From Lachnospiraceae bacterium UBA1755 (lineage in GTDB: Bacteria; Bacillota; Clostridia; Lachnospirales; Lachnospiraceae): 8,385 nucleotides of DNA. Of the stretch, positions 1-5,782 are shown one piece after another. The stretch covers positions 1-8,385 of the forward strand of contig DCHJ01000071.1 in assembly GCA_002314805.1 (NCBI GenBank), written 5' to 3'. Below the pieces are notes generated by a model that saw only the letters and a program-made list of their open reading frames with translations, did no database searches and was not told where the DNA came from. The position numbers and the translations under genes were made by a program. The stretch's first letter is position 1; every line of letters starts with the position of its first letter.

Positions 1-767
1 AGGCTGTGTCGGAAGCGGAAGCAGCGGAGAGTGTTGTCGGGGTTCAGAGTAAAGCTGAGACCGAGAGGGAAGACGCGGCAGCACGGCAAGCCGGTGAAAG
101 AGTGACTGAGGCACAGAAGGCAGCAATGTCCGCAGCAACCGATGAAATGGCAGCAGTGTCGGCTGTAACGTCAGCGGGCACAAGCGGTGGATATGCGACC
201 CCGCAATCCCATAGTATGGAATTAAATGAGACTATTAATACCATCAACGGGCTTAAGGCAAAAAATCTGGCTCTGAAAGCTATACTCAGGAAGAATGATT
301 CCATTAATGAAGAGATAGATGCCGTTGATATGGCGCTTGAAAAGATAGATGAGCTTGCCGACACTATGAAAGATTCGTTGGGAGTACACCTTAACGCGCG
401 TGCATCGGAGTATATCCGCGAGATCACTAAGGGAGCATATGATTCGCTCAGCGTGGATGACGAGCTCAATGTATTCATGAATACGAAAGACAGGATGGTG
501 CCCATCGAGCAGGTGAGCAACGGCACGTCAGATCAGATATATATGGCATTGCGTCTGGCCGGCGCAAGGCTTGTGCAGAACGGGGAAGACAGGCTGCCGC
601 TTATTTTCGATGACAGCTTTGTCAATTACGATGATGAGAGGCTGGCCGCAACGCTTTCGTGGCTGGTAAAGGAGTACCGGGGACAGGTGATAATGTTCTC
701 CTGCCAGAGCAGGGAAGAGGAGCTCCTCAAAGAAAACGGCTTGACTTTTAACGCAATTCATTTATAA
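1..767 (+). CDS. YhaN/SbcC-like AAA ATPase, C-terminal part (5' end outside window)
   Basis: This is the C-terminal end of a large SMC/Rad50-like ATPase of the YhaN (AAA_27) type, which usually works with a YhaO/SbcD-like nuclease in DNA metabolism; that role is family knowledge. The frame is open to the left edge, so the GTG at 6 is probably not the real start. Counting from that GTG, residues 1-70 are Ala/Glu/Ser-rich low-complexity sequence and 70-125 look like the end of a coiled coil. An ABC-signature-like SNGTSDQIYMALRLA lies at 171-185. A Walker B region, LPLIFDDSF..YDDERL, lies at 197-212, and FSCQSREEELL at 231-241. The last motif normally reads TCHxRE in this family, so the switch His appears to be Gln (Q234). 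The stop TAA (765-767) overlaps the -10 box of the tRNA promoter. The family call is confident; the partner and exact role cannot be seen here. Confidence 0.85.
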   Translation, partial: AVSEAEAAESVVGVQSKAETEREDAAARQAGERVTEAQKAAMSAATDEMAAVSAVTSAGTSGGYATPQSHSMELNETINTINGLKAKNLALKAILRKNDSINEEIDAVDMALEKIDELADTMKDSLGVHLNARASEYIREITKGAYDSLSVDDELNVFMNTKDRMVPIEQVSNGTSDQIYMALRLAGARLVQNGEDRLPLIFDDSFVNYDDERLAATLSWLVKEYRGQVIMFSCQSREEELLKENGLTFNAIHL

Positions 768-768
768 T
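741..768 (+). promoter_or_regulatory. Sigma-A promoter of tRNA-Gly, inside the ATPase gene end
   Basis: A -35 box TTGACT (741-746, 5/6 to consensus), a 16-base spacer and a perfect -10 box TATAAT (763-768) lie just upstream of the tRNA. The -10 box covers the TAA stop codon of the ATPase gene. Transcription would start near 775, leaving a leader of only about 3-4 bases before the mature tRNA 5' end at 779. No other comparable promoter is visible close to the tRNA. Confidence 0.75.
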
Positions 769-778
769 TGGTTTCATT

Positions 779-849
779 GCAGGTGTAGTTCAGTGGTAGA
801 ATGTCAGCCTTCCAAGCTGAATATGTGGGTTCGATTCCCATCACCTGCT
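779..849 (+). tRNA. tRNA-Gly (anticodon TCC)
   Basis: A full cloverleaf can be drawn by hand. The acceptor stem is GCAGGTG (779-785) with CACCTGC (842-848), followed by discriminator T849. The D stem is GTTC (788-791) with GAAT (799-802), around loop AGTGGTA. The anticodon stem is TCAGC (804-808) with GCTGA (816-820), and loop CTTCCAA places anticodon TCC at 811-813, which reads GGA codons. The T stem is GTGGG (825-829) with CCCAT (837-841), around loop TTCGATT. CCA is not encoded, so it must be added after transcription. The gene sits 11 bases after the ATPase stop and is followed at once by repeats derived from its own 3' end. Confidence 0.97.
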
Positions 850-900
850 CTTTTTGTGCGCAATTTTGCGCACAGAGGCAGGTGAAAGGAATCGAACCGG
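837..900. repeat. 64-bp direct repeat, copy 1 (overlaps tRNA-Gly 3' end)
   Basis: This copy starts inside the tRNA T stem (CCCATCACCTGC), passes through TCTTTTT and a perfect palindrome (855-874), and ends in GCAGGTG...AATCGAACCGG. The end part (878-898) is the reverse complement of the tRNA 3' end (828-848) with 19 of 21 positions matching. Copy 2 lies at 961-1024, 124 bases further on, and differs only by two one-base indels. Confidence 0.9.
855..874. repeat. Palindrome TGTGCGCAA-TT-TTGCGCACA, copy 1
   Basis: This is a perfect 9-bp inverted repeat with a 2-base centre. The T tract lies before the hairpin on the + strand (851-855), and an A tract follows it on the - strand. It is therefore not a standard intrinsic terminator in either direction. 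The same palindrome recurs at 978-997. Confidence 0.9.
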
Positions 901-978
901 GTTCGTGTCTCCGCTCCGCTGCGGTCGGCGCAAAACGAAGGTCCACAGGACCTTCTGCGCCCCATCACCTGCTTTTTT
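878..978. repeat. Structured tRNA-like unit between the two repeats
   Basis: GCAGGTGA (878-885) can pair with TCACCTGC (965-972) to close a multi-branch fold. It uses the same 7-bp acceptor sequence as tRNA-Gly. Inside are three hairpins: CGAAC/GTTCG (893-905), CCGC/GCGG (911-924) and a long GC-rich hairpin (927-961). In the long hairpin GGCGCA pairs with TGCGCC and GAAGGTCC pairs with GGACCTTC. T6 (973-978) follows on the + strand, so the unit could act as a terminator for the tRNA transcript or yield a small RNA. Read on the - strand, it ends like a tRNA T arm plus acceptor (GGTTCGATTCC...CACCTGC), but the T stem no longer pairs. No normal D or anticodon arm is visible, so it is not called as a tRNA. 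Its function is unknown. Confidence 0.6.
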
Positions 979-1024
979 GTGCGCAATTTTGCGCACAGAG
1001 GCAGGTGAAAGGGAATCGAACCGG
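961..1024. repeat. 64-bp direct repeat, copy 2
   Basis: This is the second copy of the 837-900 repeat. It has six Ts in place of TCTTTTT, and one extra G before AATCGAACC. It carries the second perfect palindrome (978-997) and the second inverted tRNA 3' end (1001-1022). It ends about 23 bases before the stop codon of the lipoprotein gene on the other strand. No third CACCTGC closes the last GCAGGTG, so the array looks truncated on this side. Confidence 0.9.
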
Positions 1025-1046
1025 ACCAATTTGAACCATAAAAAGG

Positions 1047-2519
1047 TCAGTACAGTCCGTTCCATATCAGTTGAGATTGATCAAACAGGGAAGACCACGA
1101 GACTCCGCTTTCTGTATAGTCGAAAAGAGCATCGTTATAGAAAACAGGAATACACGCCCGCTCACCGGTGGGGAGGATGACCGTGATCATATAGGCATTC
1201 AGCGATGAAAGGTAGTCTCGCGAATCCAACGAATCGATGATAACCGTGTCGCCCTTTTTCAGCGGGTGCATTGTTATACCATTCTCATCCTTGGTATAGC
1301 ATGCCGCTGGTTCAACCAGCTTCAGTTCATCACGGTTAAAGACAGAGGAGCCGTTCTTTTTTATCCCTTCGTCAGTGACAGAATAGTAACAGTAAATACA
1401 CCTGACTCCGGTATCAAAATAATGAAGATAAGTAAAAAAACCTTTATCGGTGACACTGCATACTTCTCCGCCATAATCGGCTTTTTTAGTGATTCCGTTA
1501 TCTGTTATCAGAAACTCCTCAACGCATTTATGATCATTTTCGCCGGTTCCTCCGGATAATAGCAGAAAGCTTTTATCCTGAAGATTCAGGAGATAAGCAC
1601 CGGAAAGCCCACAGAGATCGGTGAATATTTCTTGACCGTTATACTTGATTCTTACGGTATAGGAGATCCAGCGACTCCAGGTTTTCGGATCAAGTAAGTC
1701 TACGATAACTGAAGGATCAGTGAAAAGAAACCAGCTTCCGGGTCCGTCGGCAGTATAAGATTCTCTGCGCTCTGTACAAATCTTAAGTATCTGCTCTGAA
1801 TTACCGATAGTAACCGGACAATCTTTATCCGGTTCCAGTTCTACCAATTCATTCAGGAGTGAAAGATCCTTTTCTTCTTCAGCAGCACTTTCGCTTTCGA
1901 GTTTATCCAACAGAGCCAGGTTGGCGTTCTCGGTCTCGTTGAGAGAGACGGAATCGTTCTGCCCGTAGTTTGGTGTGTACCACTTCTGGGTGTAAAAATA
2001 GGCTCTGAGAACAGGATCGTCAAAATCCCACCCGTGCCGGGCCAGGATCTCATTTCTGATCAGGTTGATCTTTGATTTGCTGAAGCCTGCCAGTTCTTTT
2101 CTCAGCAAAAGGCGAGAGTTGCTTTCTGGCATTATGTAATAATCATTATCGCCTGCAGGATCCCAAAGGGAGACAGCTTCCATTACAAGCTCTTTGGGGA
2201 CAGAATGGACACCGTAGGAGACAGATGGCATTTCGGATTCAGGCTCTTTTGCTGAAACAGCCTCTGTCGTTTCATCCGTCGGGTCTTTTTTTGAAGTAAC
2301 ATCCGCCTCGTCCGCTTTCGAAGTCATATCAGCCGAGCTCGTTTCTTCTGCTTGTGACACCGGTTCATACGTCACAGCAGATTCCGTTTCATTCACGTCA
2401 GTATTATCAATATGAACAGACTTCTCCTGTGATCCGGCAGCAGCATTTACTGTACAGCCGGTAAGAAAGCAGATGATCATTATGACAGCAATTTTTCGTA
2501 GAATAGGTTTATATCTCAT
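1047..2519 (-). CDS. Lipoprotein with YARHG domain, otherwise unknown
   Basis: This encodes a predicted 490-residue exported lipoprotein. I chose the ATG at 2519-2517 because AAGGG lies a suitable distance upstream and because it gives a compact signal peptide. That peptide has the basic stretch RYKPILRK, a hydrophobic core, and lipobox LTGC with Cys22. A GTG at 2564 would add 15 unlikely residues. Residues 23-100 form a Ser/Thr/Glu/Asp-rich linker, typical of surface proteins. A YARHG domain spans about 128-208, with NEILARHGWDF at its core and YFYTQKWYTPNY after it. YARHG is an extracellular domain of unknown function found in Gram-positive bacteria. Residues 220-490 match no family that I recognise; they are rich in Tyr, Trp and Asp and look beta-rich. 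The gene is convergent with the tRNA and divergent from glgC. I see no clear terminator after it. Confidence 0.85.
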   Translation of the reverse strand: MRYKPILRKIAVIMIICFLTGCTVNAAAGSQEKSVHIDNTDVNETESAVTYEPVSQAEETSSADMTSKADEADVTSKKDPTDETTEAVSAKEPESEMPSVSYGVHSVPKELVMEAVSLWDPAGDNDYYIMPESNSRLLLRKELAGFSKSKINLIRNEILARHGWDFDDPVLRAYFYTQKWYTPNYGQNDSVSLNETENANLALLDKLESESAAEEEKDLSLLNELVELEPDKDCPVTIGNSEQILKICTERRESYTADGPGSWFLFTDPSVIVDLLDPKTWSRWISYTVRIKYNGQEIFTDLCGLSGAYLLNLQDKSFLLLSGGTGENDHKCVEEFLITDNGITKKADYGGEVCSVTDKGFFTYLHYFDTGVRCIYCYYSVTDEGIKKNGSSVFNRDELKLVEPAACYTKDENGITMHPLKKGDTVIIDSLDSRDYLSSLNAYMITVILPTGERACIPVFYNDALFDYTESGVSWSSLFDQSQLIWNGLY

Positions 2520-2588
2520 GATTCCTGCCCTTAGAGAATTCGACTGATGCAAGAGGAACACCACTATCTCAATTTCAGGAAGGGAAGC

Positions 2589-2616
2589 TCCATATCTGCA
2601 TATACATGTCCGTCAA
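2589..2616 (-). promoter_or_regulatory. Weak candidate promoter for the lipoprotein gene
   Basis: On the - strand, TTGACG (2616-2611) is followed after 16 bases by TATGGA (2594-2589). The -35 box is good and the -10 box is poor. It would start transcription about 65 bases before the chosen ATG. This is only the best match found by eye. Confidence 0.3.
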
Positions 2617-2687
2617 AATACTTATATGGGGATACCGGAAGGAAGCTAACACAATAGTTTCATACTGAGTACAGTTTACAATTTTAA

Positions 2688-2773
2688 TGTAAGACAGTCC
2701 ATTAATAAAATCCGACCATTTTCTGAAAAATAACTATACTGCTGTATAGCGGTTCATTAAGTCTTGTCTTACA
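2688..2773. repeat. Inverted repeat pair upstream of glgC
   Basis: TGTAAGACA (2688-2696) and its exact complement TGTCTTACA (2765-2773) flank 68 AT-rich bases. A second, tighter inverted repeat, CTATAC-TGCT-GTATAG (2734-2749), lies between them. The set sits about 75-160 bases before the glgC -35 region and 170-255 bases before the lipoprotein start. It could hold regulator binding sites for either gene. No known operator is recognised, so a role is inferred from position and symmetry only. Confidence 0.5.
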
Positions 2774-2848
2774 GCATATTAATCATCCAAAAAGTCAGGA
2801 AGATTCATATATTCTTACCAAAATGATATAAAAGAATTCCAATTTATT

Positions 2849-2877
2849 TGTACAGTATTGCCAAGCTATGCTATAAT
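2849..2877 (+). promoter_or_regulatory. Promoter of the glgC-glgD-spoVG operon (extended -10)
   Basis: A perfect TATAAT (2872-2877) is preceded by TG one base upstream (TGC, 2869-2871), making an extended -10. The -35 region is poor (TGTACA, 2849-2854, 17-base spacer), which fits extended -10 promoters. Transcription should start near 2884, leaving a leader of about 45 bases. The glgC ribosome site is GAGG (2919-2922), 7 bases before the ATG at 2930. Confidence 0.75.
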
Positions 2878-2929
2878 ATCAGCACACGTAATTATTTGTT
2901 TTAAGCATTTTTAACAGCGAGGTAGCGAC

Positions 2930-4204
2930 ATGATTAAAAAAGAAATGATTGCTATGTTGTTAGCCGGTGGACAGGGAAGCCGCCTCGGGGTGCTTACACA
3001 GAAGGTTGCTAAGCCGGCGGTGTCTTTTGGCGGCAAATACCGTATCATAGATTTTCCGCTGAGCAACTGTATCAATTCAGGTGTAGACACCGTGGGAGTG
3101 CTGACTCAGTACCAGCCATTACGGCTCAATGCACACATCGGTATCGGGATCCCGTGGGATCTTGACCGAAACAATGGCGGCGTTACGATCCTGCCACCAT
3201 ACGAGAACATCGGCGGCAGCGACTGGTATTCAGGAACAGCCAACGCAATCTATCAGAATCTGGAGTATATGAAAAGCTTCAGCCCCGACTATGTACTCAT
3301 TCTCTCCGGAGACCATATTTACAAGATGGATTACGAGATGCTGCTTGACTATCACAAAGCCAACAATGCCGATGTGACCATCGCAGTAATGCCGGTCCCG
3401 ATAGAGGAAGCATCAAGATTCGGAGTGGTAGTAACCGACGGCAAGGGACGCATCACAGAGTTTCAGGAGAAGCCCCCGGAGCCCAAGAGCAACCTGGCAT
3501 CTATGGGCATATACATCTTCAGCGCAGACCTTCTTTTCGAGGCACTCACAGAACTTAAGGATGTACCGGGCTGCGACTTCGGAAAGCATGTTATCCCATA
3601 TGCACATGAGCACGGCAAGCGGATCTTCGCGTACGAGTTCAACGGCTACTGGAAGGATGTAGGGACACTGCAGAGCTACTGGGAAGCAAATATGGAGCTC
3701 ATCGATATCGTGCCGGAATTCAATCTATATGAGGAGTTCTGGAAGATATATACCAAGACGGAGACCATAAGACCACAGTACGTAGGTGCGGGTGCGCATA
3801 TCGAGAGGAGTATCCTGGGTGAGGGCAGTGAGATCGAAGGTAAGGTATTTAACTCCGTAATAGGAGACTGTGTCACGATCGAGCCCGGAGCAGAGGTATA
3901 CGATTCCATTGTCATGAAGGGATCGGTGGTTGGTGCAGGAACCAGACTTTATAAGACTATTGTTGCCGAGAACACCCGCATCGGGAAGAACTGTGAGATC
4001 GGCGCGGGAGAGTACCGTGACAATGCAGTCGATCCGAGAGTATACGCCGCAGAGCTGGCGGTTATCGGAGAGGAGACAGTGATCCCGGACGGGATCAGGA
4101 TCGGAAAGAATACGGCAGTATGGGGAGTTACTACAGCAGCGGATTATGAAAACGGTGAGCTGCCCGGTGGCGGTTACCTCGTAAAAGGAGGTGAGAAGTC
4201 ATGA
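2930..4204 (+). CDS. glgC: Glucose-1-phosphate adenylyltransferase (ADP-glucose pyrophosphorylase), catalytic subunit
   Basis: GlgC makes ADP-glucose and pyrophosphate from ATP and glucose-1-phosphate, the committed step of bacterial glycogen synthesis, in the cytoplasm. At 424 residues it is of normal length. The nucleotidyltransferase domain covers about 1-250. It has the nucleotide loop LAGGQGSRLG (11-20), KPA (28-30), YRIIDFPLSN (37-46), WYSGTANAIYQN (99-110), SGDHIYKMDY (126-135, metal-binding D128), EFQEKP (177-182, sugar-phosphate K181) and YWKDVGT (240-246). The C-terminal third, about 280-410, carries the hexapeptide beta-helix repeats typical of the family. All expected catalytic residues are present. 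It is the first gene of an operon: its TGA overlaps the glgD ATG (ATGA), and its last codons contain the glgD ribosome site. Allosteric effectors cannot be judged from the sequence. Confidence 0.97.
   Translation: MIKKEMIAMLLAGGQGSRLGVLTQKVAKPAVSFGGKYRIIDFPLSNCINSGVDTVGVLTQYQPLRLNAHIGIGIPWDLDRNNGGVTILPPYENIGGSDWYSGTANAIYQNLEYMKSFSPDYVLILSGDHIYKMDYEMLLDYHKANNADVTIAVMPVPIEEASRFGVVVTDGKGRITEFQEKPPEPKSNLASMGIYIFSADLLFEALTELKDVPGCDFGKHVIPYAHEHGKRIFAYEFNGYWKDVGTLQSYWEANMELIDIVPEFNLYEEFWKIYTKTETIRPQYVGAGAHIERSILGEGSEIEGKVFNSVIGDCVTIEPGAEVYDSIVMKGSVVGAGTRLYKTIVAENTRIGKNCEIGAGEYRDNAVDPRVYAAELAVIGEETVIPDGIRIGKNTAVWGVTTAADYENGELPGGGYLVKGGEKS
4185..4194 (+). promoter_or_regulatory. Strong ribosome binding site of glgD within the glgC 3' end
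   Basis: AAGGAGGTGA is a near-perfect complement of the 16S rRNA tail and lies 6 bases before the glgD ATG (4201). It is encoded inside the last codons of glgC, so glgD can be started by terminating ribosomes or independently. Confidence 0.85.
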
Positions 4205-5346
4205 AAGCTGTAGGAATAATTCTGGCGGGCGGCGGTTCCAAGAAGATGCGCGAGCTCAGCAGTCTCAGAGCAGTATCAGCAATGCCTATCGCGGGCAGCT
4301 ACAGAGCGATCGACTTTGCTCTCAGCAATATGACTAATTCTCATATACAGAGAGTAGGCGTATTGACACAGTTCAATTCAGTCAGCCTTAACGAGCACAT
4401 GAATTCCTCCAAATGGTGGGATTTCGGACGTAAGCAGGGTGGACTGTTCGTATTCTCACCCACGATCACATTTACGCACAGTGACTGGTATCGTGGTACG
4501 GCAGATGCTCTGTATCAGAACCTCAATTTCTTCTACAGATCTCATGAACCGTATGTAGTCATCGCCTCGGGCGACGGTATCTACAAGCTGGATTACAATA
4601 AGGTCATAGAGTATCATATCGAGAAGAAGGCTGATATCACGGTAGTATGCTCAAGGGTGGGACCCGAAGAAGACATCTCAAGATTCGGCGTGGTACATAC
4701 CGCAGAAGATGGACGGATCACAGAGCTTGAGGAAAAACCGGTGGAGTCCGAGACCCGTAACGTTAACTGTGGTATCTACGTTATCAGGAGAAGGCTTCTC
4801 ATAGAGCTTCTCGAAGGCTGCGCAACAGAAGAAAGATATGATATCGTCAGAGATATCATTATCAGATACAGAAACCATAAGCGTATTTACGCTTACAATC
4901 TGGAAAGCTACTGGAGTAATATCTCTACGGTAGAGGCTTACTACAGGACAAACAGGGATTTCCTGAAGCCGGAGGTCAGAAAGCACTTCTTTGGCGAGCT
5001 GCCGGAAATATACAGCAAGGTTGAAGACAATCCGCCTGCCAAGTATAATCCGGGAGCATGCGTCAAGAATTCGCTGATCTCCAGTGGATGTATTATCAAC
5101 GGGCATGTCGAGAACTCGGTACTGTTCAAGGATGCCTACGTCGGAAACGGAGCAGTCGTCAAAAACTCAATTATACTTGGCGACGTCTACATCGGCGATA
5201 ACACGACTGTTGAGAATTGCATTATAGAAAGCCGCGGAACTCTTGAAGGTGGAAAGAGTTATGTCGGTAGCCCCGAAGAAATCAAGGTCGTTGTTGAGAT
5301 GATGGGGAGATATCCTTTAAACGCTCAAAAGGAGGGGCACAAATGA
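4201..5346 (+). CDS. glgD: GlgD, non-catalytic or regulatory partner of ADP-glucose pyrophosphorylase
   Basis: GlgD is the divergent paralogue of GlgC found in Firmicutes, where the two form a hetero-oligomer and GlgD raises GlgC activity (family knowledge). It has 381 residues with the same fold. Recognisable blocks are SYRAIDFALSN (33-43), SDWYRGTADALYQN (94-107), SGDGIYKLDY (123-132), SRFGVV (160-165), ELEEKP (175-180) and a beta-helix C terminus (about 270-370). The nucleotide loop is altered: GGGSKKMREL replaces GGQGSRLGVL, putting Lys15 in place of the loop Arg. The KPA lysine is replaced by Val25, and His is replaced by Gly in SGDHIY. These changes fit a subunit with poor or no catalysis, though D125 and K179 remain. 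It overlaps glgC and spoVG by ATGA at both ends. Confidence 0.95.
   Translation: MKAVGIILAGGGSKKMRELSSLRAVSAMPIAGSYRAIDFALSNMTNSHIQRVGVLTQFNSVSLNEHMNSSKWWDFGRKQGGLFVFSPTITFTHSDWYRGTADALYQNLNFFYRSHEPYVVIASGDGIYKLDYNKVIEYHIEKKADITVVCSRVGPEEDISRFGVVHTAEDGRITELEEKPVESETRNVNCGIYVIRRRLLIELLEGCATEERYDIVRDIIIRYRNHKRIYAYNLESYWSNISTVEAYYRTNRDFLKPEVRKHFFGELPEIYSKVEDNPPAKYNPGACVKNSLISSGCIINGHVENSVLFKDAYVGNGAVVKNSIILGDVYIGDNTTVENCIIESRGTLEGGKSYVGSPEEIKVVVEMMGRYPLNAQKEGHK
5327..5337 (+). promoter_or_regulatory. Ribosome binding site of spoVG within the glgD 3' end
   Basis: AAAAGGAGGGG ends 5 bases before the spoVG ATG (5343) and lies inside the last codons of glgD. It repeats the coupled arrangement seen at the glgC/glgD junction. 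Confidence 0.8.
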
Positions 5347-5609
5347 ATATCACTGATATAAGAGTTAGGAAGATCGACAAGGATGGAAAGATGAGAGCTA
5401 TCGTTTCGATAACGATCGACGATGAGTTCGTAGTGCATGACATCAAGGTCATCGAGGGTGACAAGGGCATGTTTATCGCTATGCCTTCGCGTATGGCAAG
5501 TGACGGAGAGTATAGAGATATAGCTCATCCGATTAACTCTGCTACCAGGGACAGGATCCAGAAAATGATCCTGGAAGCTTACGAAAAGGCCGGAGCAGCC
5601 GAGATCTGA
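5343..5609 (+). CDS. spoVG: SpoVG, small nucleic-acid-binding regulator
   Basis: SpoVG proteins are short cytoplasmic regulators that bind DNA and/or RNA. In Bacillus subtilis SpoVG affects asymmetric septation and sporulation; in other Firmicutes it affects virulence and cell-surface genes (family knowledge). This 88-residue protein carries the core of the family throughout: MNITDIRVRKI at the start, KMRAIVSITIDDEFVVHDIKV (16-36) and FIAMPSRM (44-51). EYRDIAHPIN (56-65) and a C-terminal helix, TRDRIQKMILEAYEK (68-82), complete it. It lacks the long acidic tail seen in B. subtilis. The ATG overlaps the glgD stop, so it is translated from the glycogen operon message and is its last gene. Its target here is unknown, and the sequence does not show whether this organism sporulates. 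Confidence 0.96.
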   Translation: MNITDIRVRKIDKDGKMRAIVSITIDDEFVVHDIKVIEGDKGMFIAMPSRMASDGEYRDIAHPINSATRDRIQKMILEAYEKAGAAEI

Positions 5610-5622
5610 TTCCGGGAGTAAG

Positions 5623-5670
5623 AAAAAAAGAAGCAATATCTGACCGAAAGGCGGACATTGCTTCTTTTAT
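5623..5670. terminator. Bidirectional intrinsic terminator between spoVG and the EamA gene
   Basis: AAAAGAAGCAAT (5626-5637) pairs perfectly with ATTGCTTCTTTT (5657-5668), giving a 12-bp stem. The loop contains CC-GAAA-GG, a GNRA-type cap. The + strand ends in TTTT and the - strand ends in a run of seven T, so it can stop both the operon and the convergent transporter gene. Confidence 0.88.
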
Positions 5671-5671
5671 T

Positions 5672-5697
5672 GTGCATCTGGCGGTGCACGTTTTGTT
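5672..5697 (+). terminator. Possible second (backup) terminator after spoVG
   Basis: GTGCA (5672-5676) and TGCAC (5685-5689) form a 5-bp stem with an 8-base loop, followed by GTTTTGTT. The stem is short, so it is at most a backup to the preceding terminator. Confidence 0.4.
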
Positions 5698-5782
5698 AAA
5701 AAAGTGCCACAGCCGCAACAAAAAGATACCGATGATTACAGAGGATCTTATGAGCAATGGCTGTACCGGGTCTCTGAGATAA

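Larger units (their letters stand above)
2520..2929. other. AT-rich divergent intergenic region, lipoprotein / glgC
   Basis: This region of about 410 bases separates the leftward lipoprotein gene from the rightward glycogen operon. It contains the glgC promoter, the inverted repeats at 2688-2773 and a weak leftward promoter candidate. No ORF or RNA gene is supported. Its base composition is clearly more AT-rich than the flanking genes. Confidence 0.6.

Noticed and set aside
855..874. The palindrome as an intrinsic terminator of tRNA-Gly
   Set aside because: The T tract precedes the stem on the + strand, and As follow it on the - strand. A terminator needs Ts after the stem.
878..973. A second tRNA gene
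   Set aside because: Only the acceptor stem and a damaged T-arm-like segment (on the - strand) are present. No D arm or anticodon arm can be formed.
758..1065. Several overlapping ORFs of 60-108 codons on both strands across the tRNA and repeats
   Set aside because: They translate the tRNA-Gly gene and its repeats. The antisense sequence GIEPTYSAWKADILPLNY is the well-known false protein produced by tRNA genes. None has a ribosome site.
2520..2564. GTG start for the lipoprotein gene
   Set aside because: It adds 15 residues before an already complete lipoprotein signal and lacks a ribosome site.
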